Shown piece by piece: positions 11,187-20,340 of a stretch of 42,681 nucleotides of DNA. This DNA is from Polysphondylium violaceum. Lineage: Eukaryota; Evosea; Eumycetozoa; Dictyosteliales; Dictyosteliaceae. The position numbers and the translations under genes were made by a program. The stretch lies in assembly GCA_000277445.1 (NCBI GenBank), contig AJWJ01000167.1, positions 1 through 42,681 of the forward strand, in the 5' to 3' direction. Each line of letters starts with the position of its first letter. The first letter of the stretch is position 1. A model generated the notes under the pieces. That model did no database searches. It had not been told where the DNA came from and saw only the letters and a list, made by a program, of their open reading frames with translations.

Positions 11187-11361
11187 TGTGAGCGTGTGCG
11201 TGATGTTTATCAACCAACCTGCTTATCTTGTTTTTACAGAGAGATCTTTTTTTTCACACACAATAAAAAATTCTAAAAAAAAAAAAATAAATTAATTTAT
11301 TTTTTTTCGTAGCTCCCAAACAAATCACAGTCTCTATCTCAGTATTCTGTGAATTTACAAT

Positions 11362-11406
11362 ATGAGCCAAACTCTCTTGGATAATCAAGACTGGCAACAG
11401 CAGTGA
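11362..11406 (+). CDS. possible 14-codon ORF or orphan first exon
   Basis: An ATG at 11362 opens MSQTLLDNQDWQQQ then TGA. Composition over about 11310-11406 is unlike the flanking A/T tracts and resembles coding DNA. It is preceded by a poly-A/poly-T palindrome, as many promoters here are. The peptide looks like the extreme N-terminus of a larger protein, but no continuation follows on the plus strand because the DeSI gene lies opposite. It could be a duplicated first exon left behind, a leader exon, or chance. Confidence 0.25.
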   Translation: MSQTLLDNQDWQQQ

Positions 11407-11514
11407 AGATATAAAATAAATATATATTTTATTCTATTTTTTATACTATTTTACAAATGTAGGCATGTGTAGGGTGGGGTGGGGGTGGGGGTGATAATGA
11501 TTTTGTCATTTTTG

Positions 11515-12743
11515 TCATTGTTCCATAAAAGGAGCTGTTTCGGGCTCTTCGTTGGCGGCGGGAGGGGTGGTAGTGCCCACACCAAGTCTTTTGTTTGCGG
11601 CAGAGAGCAGTTTTCGTCTTCTCTGTTCCTCTGCGTCACTGTTGTTGCCACTCTTGCCACTACTGCTATTACTACTGCTATCTTGTTCTCCATCGTTGTT
11701 GTTGTTGTTGTTGTTGTCCTCGTCATCTGAGGAGGGCTCATTTTCAATCTGTTGTCTGAAAGTAGAGAGACTGATGTTGGTGCCATTTTGATCAGACTCC
11801 ATGGCGGGTGTAAATGGTGGTGAGAGTGACGATACCAATGCATATCCTTTACCGGGAAATGTGTTGCCTGCTGCTGTTGTTGTTGATGACGATGACGATG
11901 AATTACTACTGGTGCTTGTGAGTGCCTCTTTTTGATTCTCAGAATTTGGTGTCTTTAAAAACGGTAGATTTGAGGGCAACAAACAAGATAAAAAGTTTCC
12001 AAAATGGGCCAAACGGTTGATGTAGGCCGGAAATGGTGTTGTGTTATTTGCGCCCAATAGTCTCTTGACCAACTCTTGACTAAAACTATTGCAATTTCTA
12101 TTATTATTATTAAAGTAATAGTTAATATACATTACACACATCTATCGATCTACAGTATGTAAAATACACAATTCAATATACTTTTGTAAAGGATGATAGG
12201 ATAGACCTGAATACTCTTCTGATATTTTATCGACAATGTTTTGCACCTGTTTGTATGAATAGGGAGTCTCACCAATACATATGGTCTCTCTAAAAGTGAC
12301 ACCATTGGCTGTTTTGGGCTCAATTTCAAATACACCTGAAAATGAAAACTCATGTCCACCAAATGAATACTCTACTCCAAATATCTCCACACCCGAATGA
12401 AATGCACCAAGGCCAAATTGATACATAATATTATTTACTAATAGTGTTATTATTATGACATAATATTAATATACTTGTTCTTGTATCTATATCTATATCT
12501 ATATCTCTATATCTATAGATATATCTCTATCAATGATGAATAAATACTTGGATGTAAATCATAAACATTTATATTGATTTGGTTGGGTGATGATGGTTGT
12601 TGAGAATAGTTTGTAGCCATAGAACCATTACTACTGACACTGCTGCTACTGTTTAAACTTACAACATTGTTGTTGTTGCTGTTGGTGGGTGTGTTGGGAT
12701 CCTTGTTGTCTTGTTTTAGATCCTTTAGTGATTTTACATTCAT
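11515..12743 (-). CDS. DeSI/PPPDE-family thiol peptidase (DESI2-like)
   Basis: Three exons: 12743-12548, 12437-12182 and 12097-11515 (344 aa). Introns open GTATTT and GTATAT and close with TAG. The joined protein reads VYDLHPINNIMYQFGLGAFHSGVEIFG in register with human DESI2. Catalytic His79 lies in GAFHSGVE and catalytic Cys153 in KNCNSFS; that Cys motif is assembled across the second splice. INRLAHFGNFLSCLLP follows as in DESI2. PPPDE enzymes remove ubiquitin or SUMO from substrates and are cytosolic. A Ser/Asn-rich N-terminal extension of about 55 residues and an acidic, Asn/Ser-rich C-terminal tail are typical dictyostelid additions. It is divergent from VPS36, with 217 bp between the starts. 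Intron 1 contains an ATCTAT tandem repeat. Confidence 0.92.
12484..12531. repeat. ATCTAT-type tandem repeat in DeSI intron 1
   Basis: About eight imperfect 6-nt units (ATCTAT/ATCTCT) occupy much of the first intron of the DeSI gene. A related repeat occurs at 12902-12948, so two similar microsatellites flank the first exon and promoter. Confidence 0.7.
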
Positions 12744-12901
12744 TTTGTATTGTTCTTATATTCTATATTTATAAATGTAGGGTGACACAAAATAAAAATG
12801 AAAAATGAAAATGAAGGACAAGCCCACCCTCTCACATCATCCAAAAAGTGAAAAAAATTAAAAAATAAATTAAAAAAAAAAATCAATAACTTGAAACGAC
12901 A

Positions 12902-12948
12902 ACTATATCTATATATCTATATATCTATATCTATATCTGTATATCTTG
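12902..12948. repeat. TATCTA tandem repeat in the DeSI/VPS36 promoter
   Basis: Units of TATCTA/TATATC repeat immediately upstream of the VPS36 start (ATG at 12961), so this tract probably lies in the 5' untranslated region or core promoter. Confidence 0.65.
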
Positions 12949-12960
12949 GATTTATCAGTG

Positions 12961-14773
12961 ATGGAGTGGAAGAAAATAGATATTATACCTCATACAACAA
13001 AAAAAGAGGTGCCTATTATTTTAGAAGAAAGCGAGGATATCGTGTACTCTGTGGATAATGCCTCCATCTATCATAGGTATGTAGATTAGTGTGTTTATTA
13101 AGGATAGAGTGAGATATTAATAGAGATACATGCTGTAAAAGAGATGTGAAAACTGAACATTTGAATGGATATGTACTATTGACGAGTTTGAGAGTGGTTT
13201 GGGTATCTTTTAATAACTCAAGTAAAACAGCTTCCTATGCACTATCGTTGTCACATGAGCCTGTCATTCATATAGAACCATTGCAAACAGGTCTTATGGG
13301 TTTGAATTCAAGTCCAAAGATATTGATCACTCTGGGAAACACTACATACAGATTATCATTTCATTCGGGTAAAAGAGATGAATGTCTGTCTCAATATAAA
13401 CTAACTTTATCAAAGGTAAATATAGTTGATACACTGCAGTGCACTTGCAATCATGTATTCTAACATGTCATATTTGATAGTTTAAAGATAACCAAAGAAA
13501 GAAGCTTGCCTCACCACCAATACATCAATATCAACATCAACACCAAACCACAGACTCTCCACCAAGTTATCAGTATCATCAACAACAACATCAACCTCAA
13601 AACAACTATAACCCTTACTCACAACAGCATCAACAGTATCAACATCAACAGCAACAACAGCAATACTATACTCAACCCCAAAATAATTATAATCCATATT
13701 CACAGCAACAATCATACAATAACAACAATAACCAATACTATCAGCAGCAACAACAACAACAACAACAATACCAACAACCATTACCACCTCCACCAAGCTA
13801 TCCAGGTACAACATCACCAACCAATAAAACATTCAACACTGGAATCTATACACCAAAAACATTGGGTAGTAATCAACAACAACAAGAGGGATTTACATCA
13901 AATGCAGGAATAGGTGGTATATTGAAACAAATGAATAAGAAAACACAAGAGACCGATAAACTATTGAATGAAGCATTTACAGATTTATCTGCGCTCATGG
14001 ATAAAGCCAAAGACATGGTTACCTTGTCCCAAAAACTTAAACTAACTCTAGAGAAAAAAGATCAAGAAAAGTCATCGAGTACGAGCGAAGAAGAGGAATT
14101 TAGAACTTTTCTTTTGGAAATGGGTATAGAGAGCCCTGTTACAAAGTATGTGCTGTGTATCATATTAGATTGAATAGCTTATTAATATTAAACTAAACTC
14201 CTCTTAGGAAAACAGCCAAATCCAAGTACCATCAAGAATTGGCAAAGGAACTGTCAAATTGGATCATTAGTAAAAAGATTCTCACCAAACAAGAGAGTGG
14301 AGTCGTTGGAAAGGTGACCAGTATGCAAAGTGGAATGATTTCGTTACCTGATCTATACTGTATTTTTAATAGAGCCAGAGGTATTGAGCTCATTTCACCA
14401 GATGATTTATATAGAGCATGTATATTGTTTGAATCGCTGGATTTACCCTTTCGTATACGTAAATTTGACAGTGGTGTATTGATCATTCAATCCAAAGATG
14501 AAAACGACGAATTGGTTGCCATTGAAATATTGGAAATCATAAACAACCAAGGTCCAATCTCTGCCTTTGATCTATCAAAATTACAATCAATCTCTTTAAA
14601 TTTAGCCAAAGATAAATTACAAGTAGTTATTCAATTTTATTTCTCATATATAGATATACCAATACTAACAAACCAAACTATAATAACTATAATAGGCAAG
14701 CGAAAAGATTGGTAAGTTGTGTAGAGATGAAACGATTGAGGGTATTATATTCCATTCAAATATATTTGTTTAA
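12961..14773 (+). CDS. vps36: ESCRT-II subunit VPS36 (GLUE domain)
   Basis: Five exons: 12961-13076, 13142-13415, 13481-14145, 14208-14622 and 14696-14773 (515 aa), all phases consistent. Introns open GTATGT, GTAAAT, GTATGT and GTAGTT. The N-terminal GLUE domain (about 1-130) starts MEWKKIDIIP and includes EDIVYSVDNASIYH and GYVLLTSLRVVWV. It binds phosphoinositide and, in other species, ubiquitin. Residues about 135-255 are a Gln/Asn/Tyr-rich linker. The C-terminal half has the EAP45 winged-helix fold: GIGGILKQM, FLLEMGIESPVTK, LYCIFNRARGIELISPDDL and the last exon ASEKIGKLCRDETIEGI. ESCRT-II sorts ubiquitinated cargo into multivesicular endosomes. No NZF zinc finger was seen. The last exon is only 78 nt and was found by matching the family C-terminus. 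Confidence 0.95.
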
Positions 14774-14822
14774 TTGACAACAAGCAAATAAAGTGTATAT
14801 TATCTTTAAACGATTGATTTAT

Positions 14823-15554
14823 TTATGGAGTTTCGGATTTGGCTTGCATTTCTACTGTTTTTGGTGGATCTTGCGGCGTCTCTTTATCTCCCTTGGACTG
14901 TTTATCCATTTTGCCACTATTTGATAATTTATTCTTTATTTTACCAGAGGTCTTGATGACACTTTTTCTGGTCTTATGGAAACAACATCTCATTGGTAAC
15001 TCAATGCCGAAAAAGATGAGAAGAGAGATGCCCAAAGTGATGATTTTAAAAAAGGTCGATATTTTTGTACCAGTTGGTGCGATTTGCTGCAACACTCTGA
15101 GAAAGAATACCGTTGCGGCGAGGAGGATAAAATTGTGAGTAACATTGATCCATATCTTTAGTTTAAATACTTTCCATTTTCTTCTTGAATCGGCCAGTGT
15201 CACCCATCGATCGCCGGGAATGAGTGCAGTGATCCAAGCGATGATGATGGAACAACAGTGTAATGGCACATTGAATAAAATAAATATTTGTGTACAAACA
15301 TCAATGCCCAAACCAACTGTTGACAGAACCTGTGTCACGAGCAAATCTCGTTTTCCCTTCTCGTTCAACCCATCTTTACCCGGGTAACTATACAACGTGA
15401 CCAAAAATGACACTGTTGTGGCAAAATTGGCAAATAACATAAAGGCATAGATAAAGAAAAGGAGCCTCTTAAAATTACTAATCAATCCACAACACCTATA
15501 TATATAATATGATTAGTGTCGTCATTCTAATCATCGACTAAACATCTCATACAT
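14823..15554 (-). CDS. four-transmembrane protein of unknown function; split start codon
   Basis: The main exon is 15495-14823. An upstream intron 15552-15496 (57 nt) opens GTATGA and ends ATATAG. Exon 1 supplies the bases AT (15554-15553) and exon 2 the G, so splicing rebuilds the ATG and yields MCCGLISNFKRLL (224 aa). Without splicing that ATG gives only a 7-codon peptide. Four hydrophobic segments are visible (about 15-37, 60-90, 117-140 and 150-168). The tail is Lys/Ser-rich and cytosolic-looking, ending KSETP. I do not recognise the family. The gene converges on VPS36 with 49 bp between stops and is divergent from the C2-RasGAP gene. Confidence 0.75.
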
Positions 15555-16102
15555 TTTTGTGTGCTTTTTTTATTCTATTGTACAATGGGATTTATAAAAA
15601 TAGATTTGTTTTATTTTGGTTTCGAAATATGGACCTGAAAAAAAATTGTGGATCAAAAAAAAGAAAAAAAAAAAACATAAAAAAATGATGATCATTTTTT
15701 GTTGATAAATATCTTGTGGTTGTTGCAAGCATAAAAATGGGGACCATCTTTAGCCAACAAACACCATATTCGTAATTTTTAAACATAAAATATAAAAACA
15801 CAACATCACATCAAGATTTCCTTTGTTTATTTGATGAAAATAAAAAAAGAAAAAAGATATAGATATTTGAGTAAAAAAAGAGAAAAAGACCTTGAGGTTT
15901 TATTCGAATTATTTTTCATGAAAAAAATAATTTATGAATATAAATAAATAAAAATAAAAAATTTAAATTTTCAACTTTTTTTTTTCGTCAATCTCATTTG
16001 CACCTCAGGAGGCATTTATAGCCGAGGCCCCCCTAATTTTTTTAAATTTAATATTTCAGTTGCAAGAAAAACAAGTGTGTATCAATAATAGAGATAAATA
16101 GA
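15555..16102. promoter_or_regulatory. bidirectional promoter region
   Basis: This gap separates the starts of the minus-strand four-TM gene and the plus-strand C2-RasGAP gene. It is A/T-rich with homopolymers. A GC islet at about 16006-16031 (cctcaggaggcat and gccgaggccccccc-like) carries GGCC at 16026-16029, some 75 bp upstream of the RasGAP start. No ORF with a credible start is seen. Confidence 0.45.
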
Positions 16103-17748
16103 ATGACAGAATTACCACCCATTGGTAGAGTTTATTTGAATGTTTTTGAAGCCAGAAACCTCATTCCTATGGATATAGGAAACTCTTCTGACCCTTATGC
16201 CTATGTCACCATTAAATCTGCTGATCTTAAACAAATTATGAGTTCAACTTTAAGAACTAAAATAGTTTATAAAACACTCTCTCCCATTTGGAATGATGAA
16301 TTTGTCTTGTAAGTCTTATCTCATATGACTCACTCAATTATCACAATATTAATTTTTAAATATTATTATTCTTCTTAAAATACCAAGTGATTTAACTCAT
16401 TTTGTTGCAGGAGCAAGAGAAACATTTTATATAGAATTGTGGGATGAAGATAAGATTAGTAAAGATGATTTTGAGGGTGCAGCATGTGTTGATATTTTGG
16501 ATTATATAAATAAAGGTATCACTGATGTATGGATCCCTTTGACAGGTAAAAATAATACACCATCGAAAAAAAACCGTGGTGATGTTCATATTTATTTTAA
16601 GTATGTACCATTTAATAGCCTAATGGATGTATGTATTCAAGTATATAGATTATTATTATTATTATGTGGAGAATATTGATATTAATATTTTATCTAATGA
16701 TAAATACAACAGACACTCTCTAGTGATGAACATAGTATTGTTCGTCATTTATCAAGACAATTGGTTACAGATGAATTTACAAAAGCTTTAATGTATTATA
16801 TTGGAAACTATGGATTTTTAGTTACCTCGATTAAAGATATTATTAAACAAGAAATTGAAACAACATCTGATCCAAATACTCTATTTAGAACTGATTCCTT
16901 GGCAACAAAATTAACAATTTTAACATTCAAGTAAGTATATATAGGTATAATATGTTTCATATGATAGATCAAATTAATTAACTGATTACCTTAAAAATCT
17001 CAGAACTATTGGATCAAATTATCTAAGAGAAACATTACAACATTTAATTTTAAATATTCAACAAAACAATATATACTTGGAAGTTGATCCAAGCAAAGTA
17101 GATGAAGCACAATGTGCAGAAAATATTGGTAAATTGACAGACATGGTTGAAAAGTTTTTAGATGCAATTTACAAATCAATCGACATTGTTCCATTTGAAA
17201 TTAGAACATTATGTAAATACATCTATCAACAAACCGGATTACAATTCCCCTCTGACAATACAAACATCAAAGCCGTCGGTGGAATTATGTTCCTTCGTTT
17301 TATTGTCCCCACCATCTTTTCCCCCGAAACACTCTCAATCACACCGGAGGCTCCCAACAGCAACGTTCGTAGAACATTGACTTTGATAAGCAAGATTCTT
17401 CAAAACGTCTCTAACCAAGTATTGTTTGGCAGCAAAGAGGACTACTTGATGTCCTTTAACACAACCATTCAGCAACACATTGAACGACTCTCTGCCTTTT
17501 TGATAGAGATTGTCACCATCAACGACAGCATCTCTGACTCTATGGCCGCTCTCCAACAAACAAAGTCCTGCCTCAAGCAATCATTGAAATGCGATCCTAC
17601 ACAACTGGCCAAATACACCGACACCATCATCACCGCTATTCACGACAAAAAACAAAATCTCATCGACAAACCCACACTCAAAAAAGAACTAGTCGATGCC
17701 ATTGTCTATCAACACAGCTTAATCGCCAAACGTGATGCAAGATTGTAA
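16103..17748 (+). CDS. C2-domain Ras GTPase-activating protein (C2GAP-like)
   Basis: Four exons: 16103-16308, 16388-16628, 16713-16930 and 17004-17748 (469 aa). Residues about 5-130 form a C2 domain (VYLNVFEARNLIPMD, SSDPYAYVTI, SPIWNDEF, ELWDEDKIS), with Asp residues suited to calcium and membrane binding. The RasGAP domain follows. The arginine finger is Arg208 in TLFRTDSLATK and the signature FLRFIVPTIFSP is present. It should switch off Ras at the membrane. The C2-RasGAP order matches D. discoideum C2GAP1, a regulator of Ras in chemotaxis; orthology is inference. Exon 2 runs past an early GTATGT (after TATTTTAA) and ends at a second GTATGT, the only choice that keeps the downstream frame. 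The 3' exon is GC-richer than the 5' exons. Confidence 0.93.
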
Positions 17749-17957
17749 ATTGTAATATATAATATACATATATTGTACTTTATCACCGCCAAACTCATTA
17801 ATAAACAATGTTCCAACCAACCACTTATATACACAAATATGACCTTGTTATTTTTATGCAGTGTTGTCACCCACCCACTTTTTTGATTTCAGAAAAGATC
17901 TTTTGGAAATTACGTGAGATTTGAATCTGGCAAAGTGAGAAAAATTGCAATAATTTT

Positions 17958-17990
<33 letters not shown>

Positions 17991-18073
17991 TGGCAAATTC
18001 ACAAAAGCGGCCTTTGCAACGTTTTTCAAACAATTAATTTGTAATTAGAACAAGTAAGAAGTTTGCACACAGG
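17749..18073. promoter_or_regulatory. promoter region of the type I surface protein gene
   Basis: It contains a minus-strand G-box match (TGGGTGGGTG, 17868-17877), a run of 29 T at 17960-17988, and a GC islet with GGCC at 18009-18012 about 60 bp before the ATG. The 3' end of the RasGAP gene lies to the left. No ORF was found. Confidence 0.45.
17960..17988. repeat. 29-nt poly-T tract
   Basis: An uninterrupted T run in the promoter of the type I surface protein gene, about 85 bp before its ATG. Long dA/dT tracts are typical nucleosome-excluding elements in dictyostelid promoters. Confidence 0.8.
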
Positions 18074-19945
18074 ATGGGGAAGCTAGTTTATAGTCTATTG
18101 ATTTTATTCTTCGTGCATGTTATTTGTGCATCAACTCTGGAAGAATCGTCGGAAAATGAATTGGTATTAAATTATATAATACAAAATGGGGACTGTCAGG
18201 CACAAGCCCAACCATGTGATCTCTGTGATCAATCAAAATGGACCAATAACGAGAATTTTAATAAAACAGCTTCAGCGTACTTTATTGATGGTGGCAAAGC
18301 TGACACTTTTTTCCAAATGGAGTGCACTCTACATGGCGACAATATTCAGATATCAAGTACATCGCAAAATGGGGCCAATCTTGTGGTGACTGGAACAATG
18401 TATCTTTTTGGTAAAAAGGGTGTGTTGTTGAACACTGCCAGTATCGCAATGGGAGGTACAGGCTATCTCAATGCCACCGTCATCAAGACCACCGACAAGA
18501 CTTTATTGACGTTGAGAAACGATGCGGTGCTCGAGGTACTCCAGAACATTGATCTGAGCTTCAAGGGATCAACAGAGGTGGACCTTAATGACAACAGTGT
18601 GTTAAGATGTTTTGGCGATGCTCAATTTGACCTTGTAAAGATCCTTGGTAATGGCTATCTATCTGGTGTCAATGTGACGCTGGATGAGCTCGCATTGGAC
18701 CCAAATGCTGTCATTGAGGCTAATGGCACACTAGAGTTTGAAAATAAACCCACTTCGATTTTGTTGGGCAGAGCTGTGGCTTCGACATTGTTGTTTCACA
18801 ACAACCTCAGTGCCTACGACTTGCAAGTGGACCATCTCACCGTTCCCTCTGGATTCAGTCTCACTATTACATCCAACGGTGTGCTTCGAGCAAAATCCCT
18901 CCAACTCAATGGCAATCTTGTCATTGACAATGCCAACCTCATCATCAACGCCGACGAAATGGTGATCCTTCGTCCACCAGGCATCATCAATCTTGTGGGA
19001 AACAGTATGGCCAATTTCTCAAATGTGGCCATCAGATACCTCAACACGACCTCGCCCGACAAAAACAAACCCTTGTCCACCATCAACATTGACAACAGCG
19101 TCAGCTTTATAGGATCGTTTGATCTCGATGCTGTCATTATCTTGAACCCCAACTCGGTGTTGGACCTCAACAACGACCTTGTCTTGGAAAAGTGCATCAA
19201 AAACTATGGCGGCATCATCAATGCCTACCAGGTGCTCACATGCAACAATGACGACCTCTATCTCTACCTCACCGACAACATCACCCCTCAGTTGACCATC
19301 TATGAGGACGCCTCGATCAGCCTCTACATGCTCTACAACTATGGAGGCCTCATCACTATCAAGGCTACAAACAAACTGGTTGGCAATGTGGTCTCCAACG
19401 GCACCATCTCTATTGGTGTCGACGCCTATCTCTTTGTTACGGGCTTTATCGATCTCATCCAAGGCTCCACAGTCATCATCCAAGGCATTGGCTACAACAC
19501 CTCGCGGCCAGCACTAGAGGCCCTCAACCCCATCAAACTTGCTGGCGACATCTACTTTAACGTCTCTGCCCCACTTCCCAACGCCAACGTTGCCTACTTT
19601 CTGGTCTCCTCTCAGCAACTTTATCTCGAGGGTAAATTTGAAAATGTGATACAAAACCCTCTCCTCGCAATCTACAATCTCACTCAACTCTATGTCTACC
19701 CTGTCGAAGATGACCACTCTGTCGTGCCCTTACCCGACACCTTCCTTGTCTACTCCAACACCTACACAGCCCCCACCAAAAAACACGGCCCTGGACTTGG
19801 CATCTTTTTCGGTATTTTCATCCCTATTGTTTTTGTGTGTGCTGCCATTGGTGGTGGTCTCTACCTCTACAAAAAACGTCAAAGTGCTCAAAATATCCAT
19901 TATCACAGACTCAATGAAGCATCACAAACTTCATTATCAACATAA
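18074..19945 (+). CDS. secreted-ectodomain type I membrane protein, unknown function
   Basis: A single exon of 623 aa. Residues 1-19 (MGKLVYSLLILFFVHVICA) are a clear signal peptide. A short Cys-containing region (QPCDLCDQSKWT) is followed by about 500 residues with repeating alternating hydrophobic/Asn-rich beta-strand patterns, such as GNLVIDNANLIINADEMVIL, like a right-handed beta-helix. There are many Asn-X-Ser/Thr sites. A transmembrane helix lies near 574-597 (IFFGIFIPIVFVCAAIGGGL), then a basic cytosolic tail. Function is not known; cell-surface adhesion or matrix binding would fit the architecture but is inference. Codons become markedly C/G-ending in the second half. Promoter motifs are described in the preceding gap. 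Confidence 0.85.
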   Translation: MGKLVYSLLILFFVHVICASTLEESSENELVLNYIIQNGDCQAQAQPCDLCDQSKWTNNENFNKTASAYFIDGGKADTFFQMECTLHGDNIQISSTSQNGANLVVTGTMYLFGKKGVLLNTASIAMGGTGYLNATVIKTTDKTLLTLRNDAVLEVLQNIDLSFKGSTEVDLNDNSVLRCFGDAQFDLVKILGNGYLSGVNVTLDELALDPNAVIEANGTLEFENKPTSILLGRAVASTLLFHNNLSAYDLQVDHLTVPSGFSLTITSNGVLRAKSLQLNGNLVIDNANLIINADEMVILRPPGIINLVGNSMANFSNVAIRYLNTTSPDKNKPLSTINIDNSVSFIGSFDLDAVIILNPNSVLDLNNDLVLEKCIKNYGGIINAYQVLTCNNDDLYLYLTDNITPQLTIYEDASISLYMLYNYGGLITIKATNKLVGNVVSNGTISIGVDAYLFVTGFIDLIQGSTVIIQGIGYNTSRPALEALNPIKLAGDIYFNVSAPLPNANVAYFLVSSQQLYLEGKFENVIQNPLLAIYNLTQLYVYPVEDDHSVVPLPDTFLVYSNTYTAPTKKHGPGLGIFFGIFIPIVFVCAAIGGGLYLYKKRQSAQNIHYHRLNEASQTSLST

Positions 19946-20340
19946 TCAAACTCTAATCGCCATTAACTCATTTGTAAATATCTATCCATATCTATCTATT
20001 AATAAAACACAACACCAAGTATTATTGTTGTTGGATTGTTTAATTTAACTAAAATTCGCAAAACATGATCATTCAATTTATCGAGTGGAATACCTGAGTC
20101 CCCCACCCCTCATATCTCAACTTTGTTCGTTTTTTTCAAAAAACGTATTTTTTTTTTTTCTTTTTTTTTTTTTTTCGACAATGAGGCCTCGACGCGTAAA
20201 AACGAAAGTTTTTTTTTTCTTTTTTTTTTTTCCTCAGGACCCTTACTTCTCATCATATCTCTTACATTTGTTATTATTCATTTATTTTCTATTATAAAAT
20301 CAAATAGTAATAATCAAATTTGTTTTATTAAAAATACAAA
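19946..20340. promoter_or_regulatory. CBF5 promoter with twin pyrimidine tracts
   Basis: Two long T/C tracts (about 20144-20175 and 20209-20235) flank a GC islet (atgaggcctcgacgcg, GGCC at 20185-20188), about 155 bp upstream of the CBF5 ATG. Stop-free reading through this tract only produces Phe/Ser-rich peptides, which I regard as artefact. Confidence 0.45.

Larger units (their letters stand above)
10859..11514. promoter_or_regulatory. gap holding the MBTPS1 promoter and DeSI gene 3' end
   Basis: Upstream of MBTPS1 lie TA-rich and TG-rich stretches with two G-box-like matches (TGTGTGTGTG at 10999-11008 and GGTGTGTGTG at 11044-11053). A perfect 14-bp inverted repeat lies at 11140-11186. An A/T palindrome spans about 11281-11306. 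A 14-codon ORF is at 11362-11406. The last 100 bp are 3' to the minus-strand peptidase gene. Confidence 0.4.

Noticed and set aside
18814-19483. Long minus-strand frames opposite the surface protein gene
   Set aside because: The plus-strand gene has a signal peptide, TM helix and continuous frame; the antisense frames follow from its codon bias.
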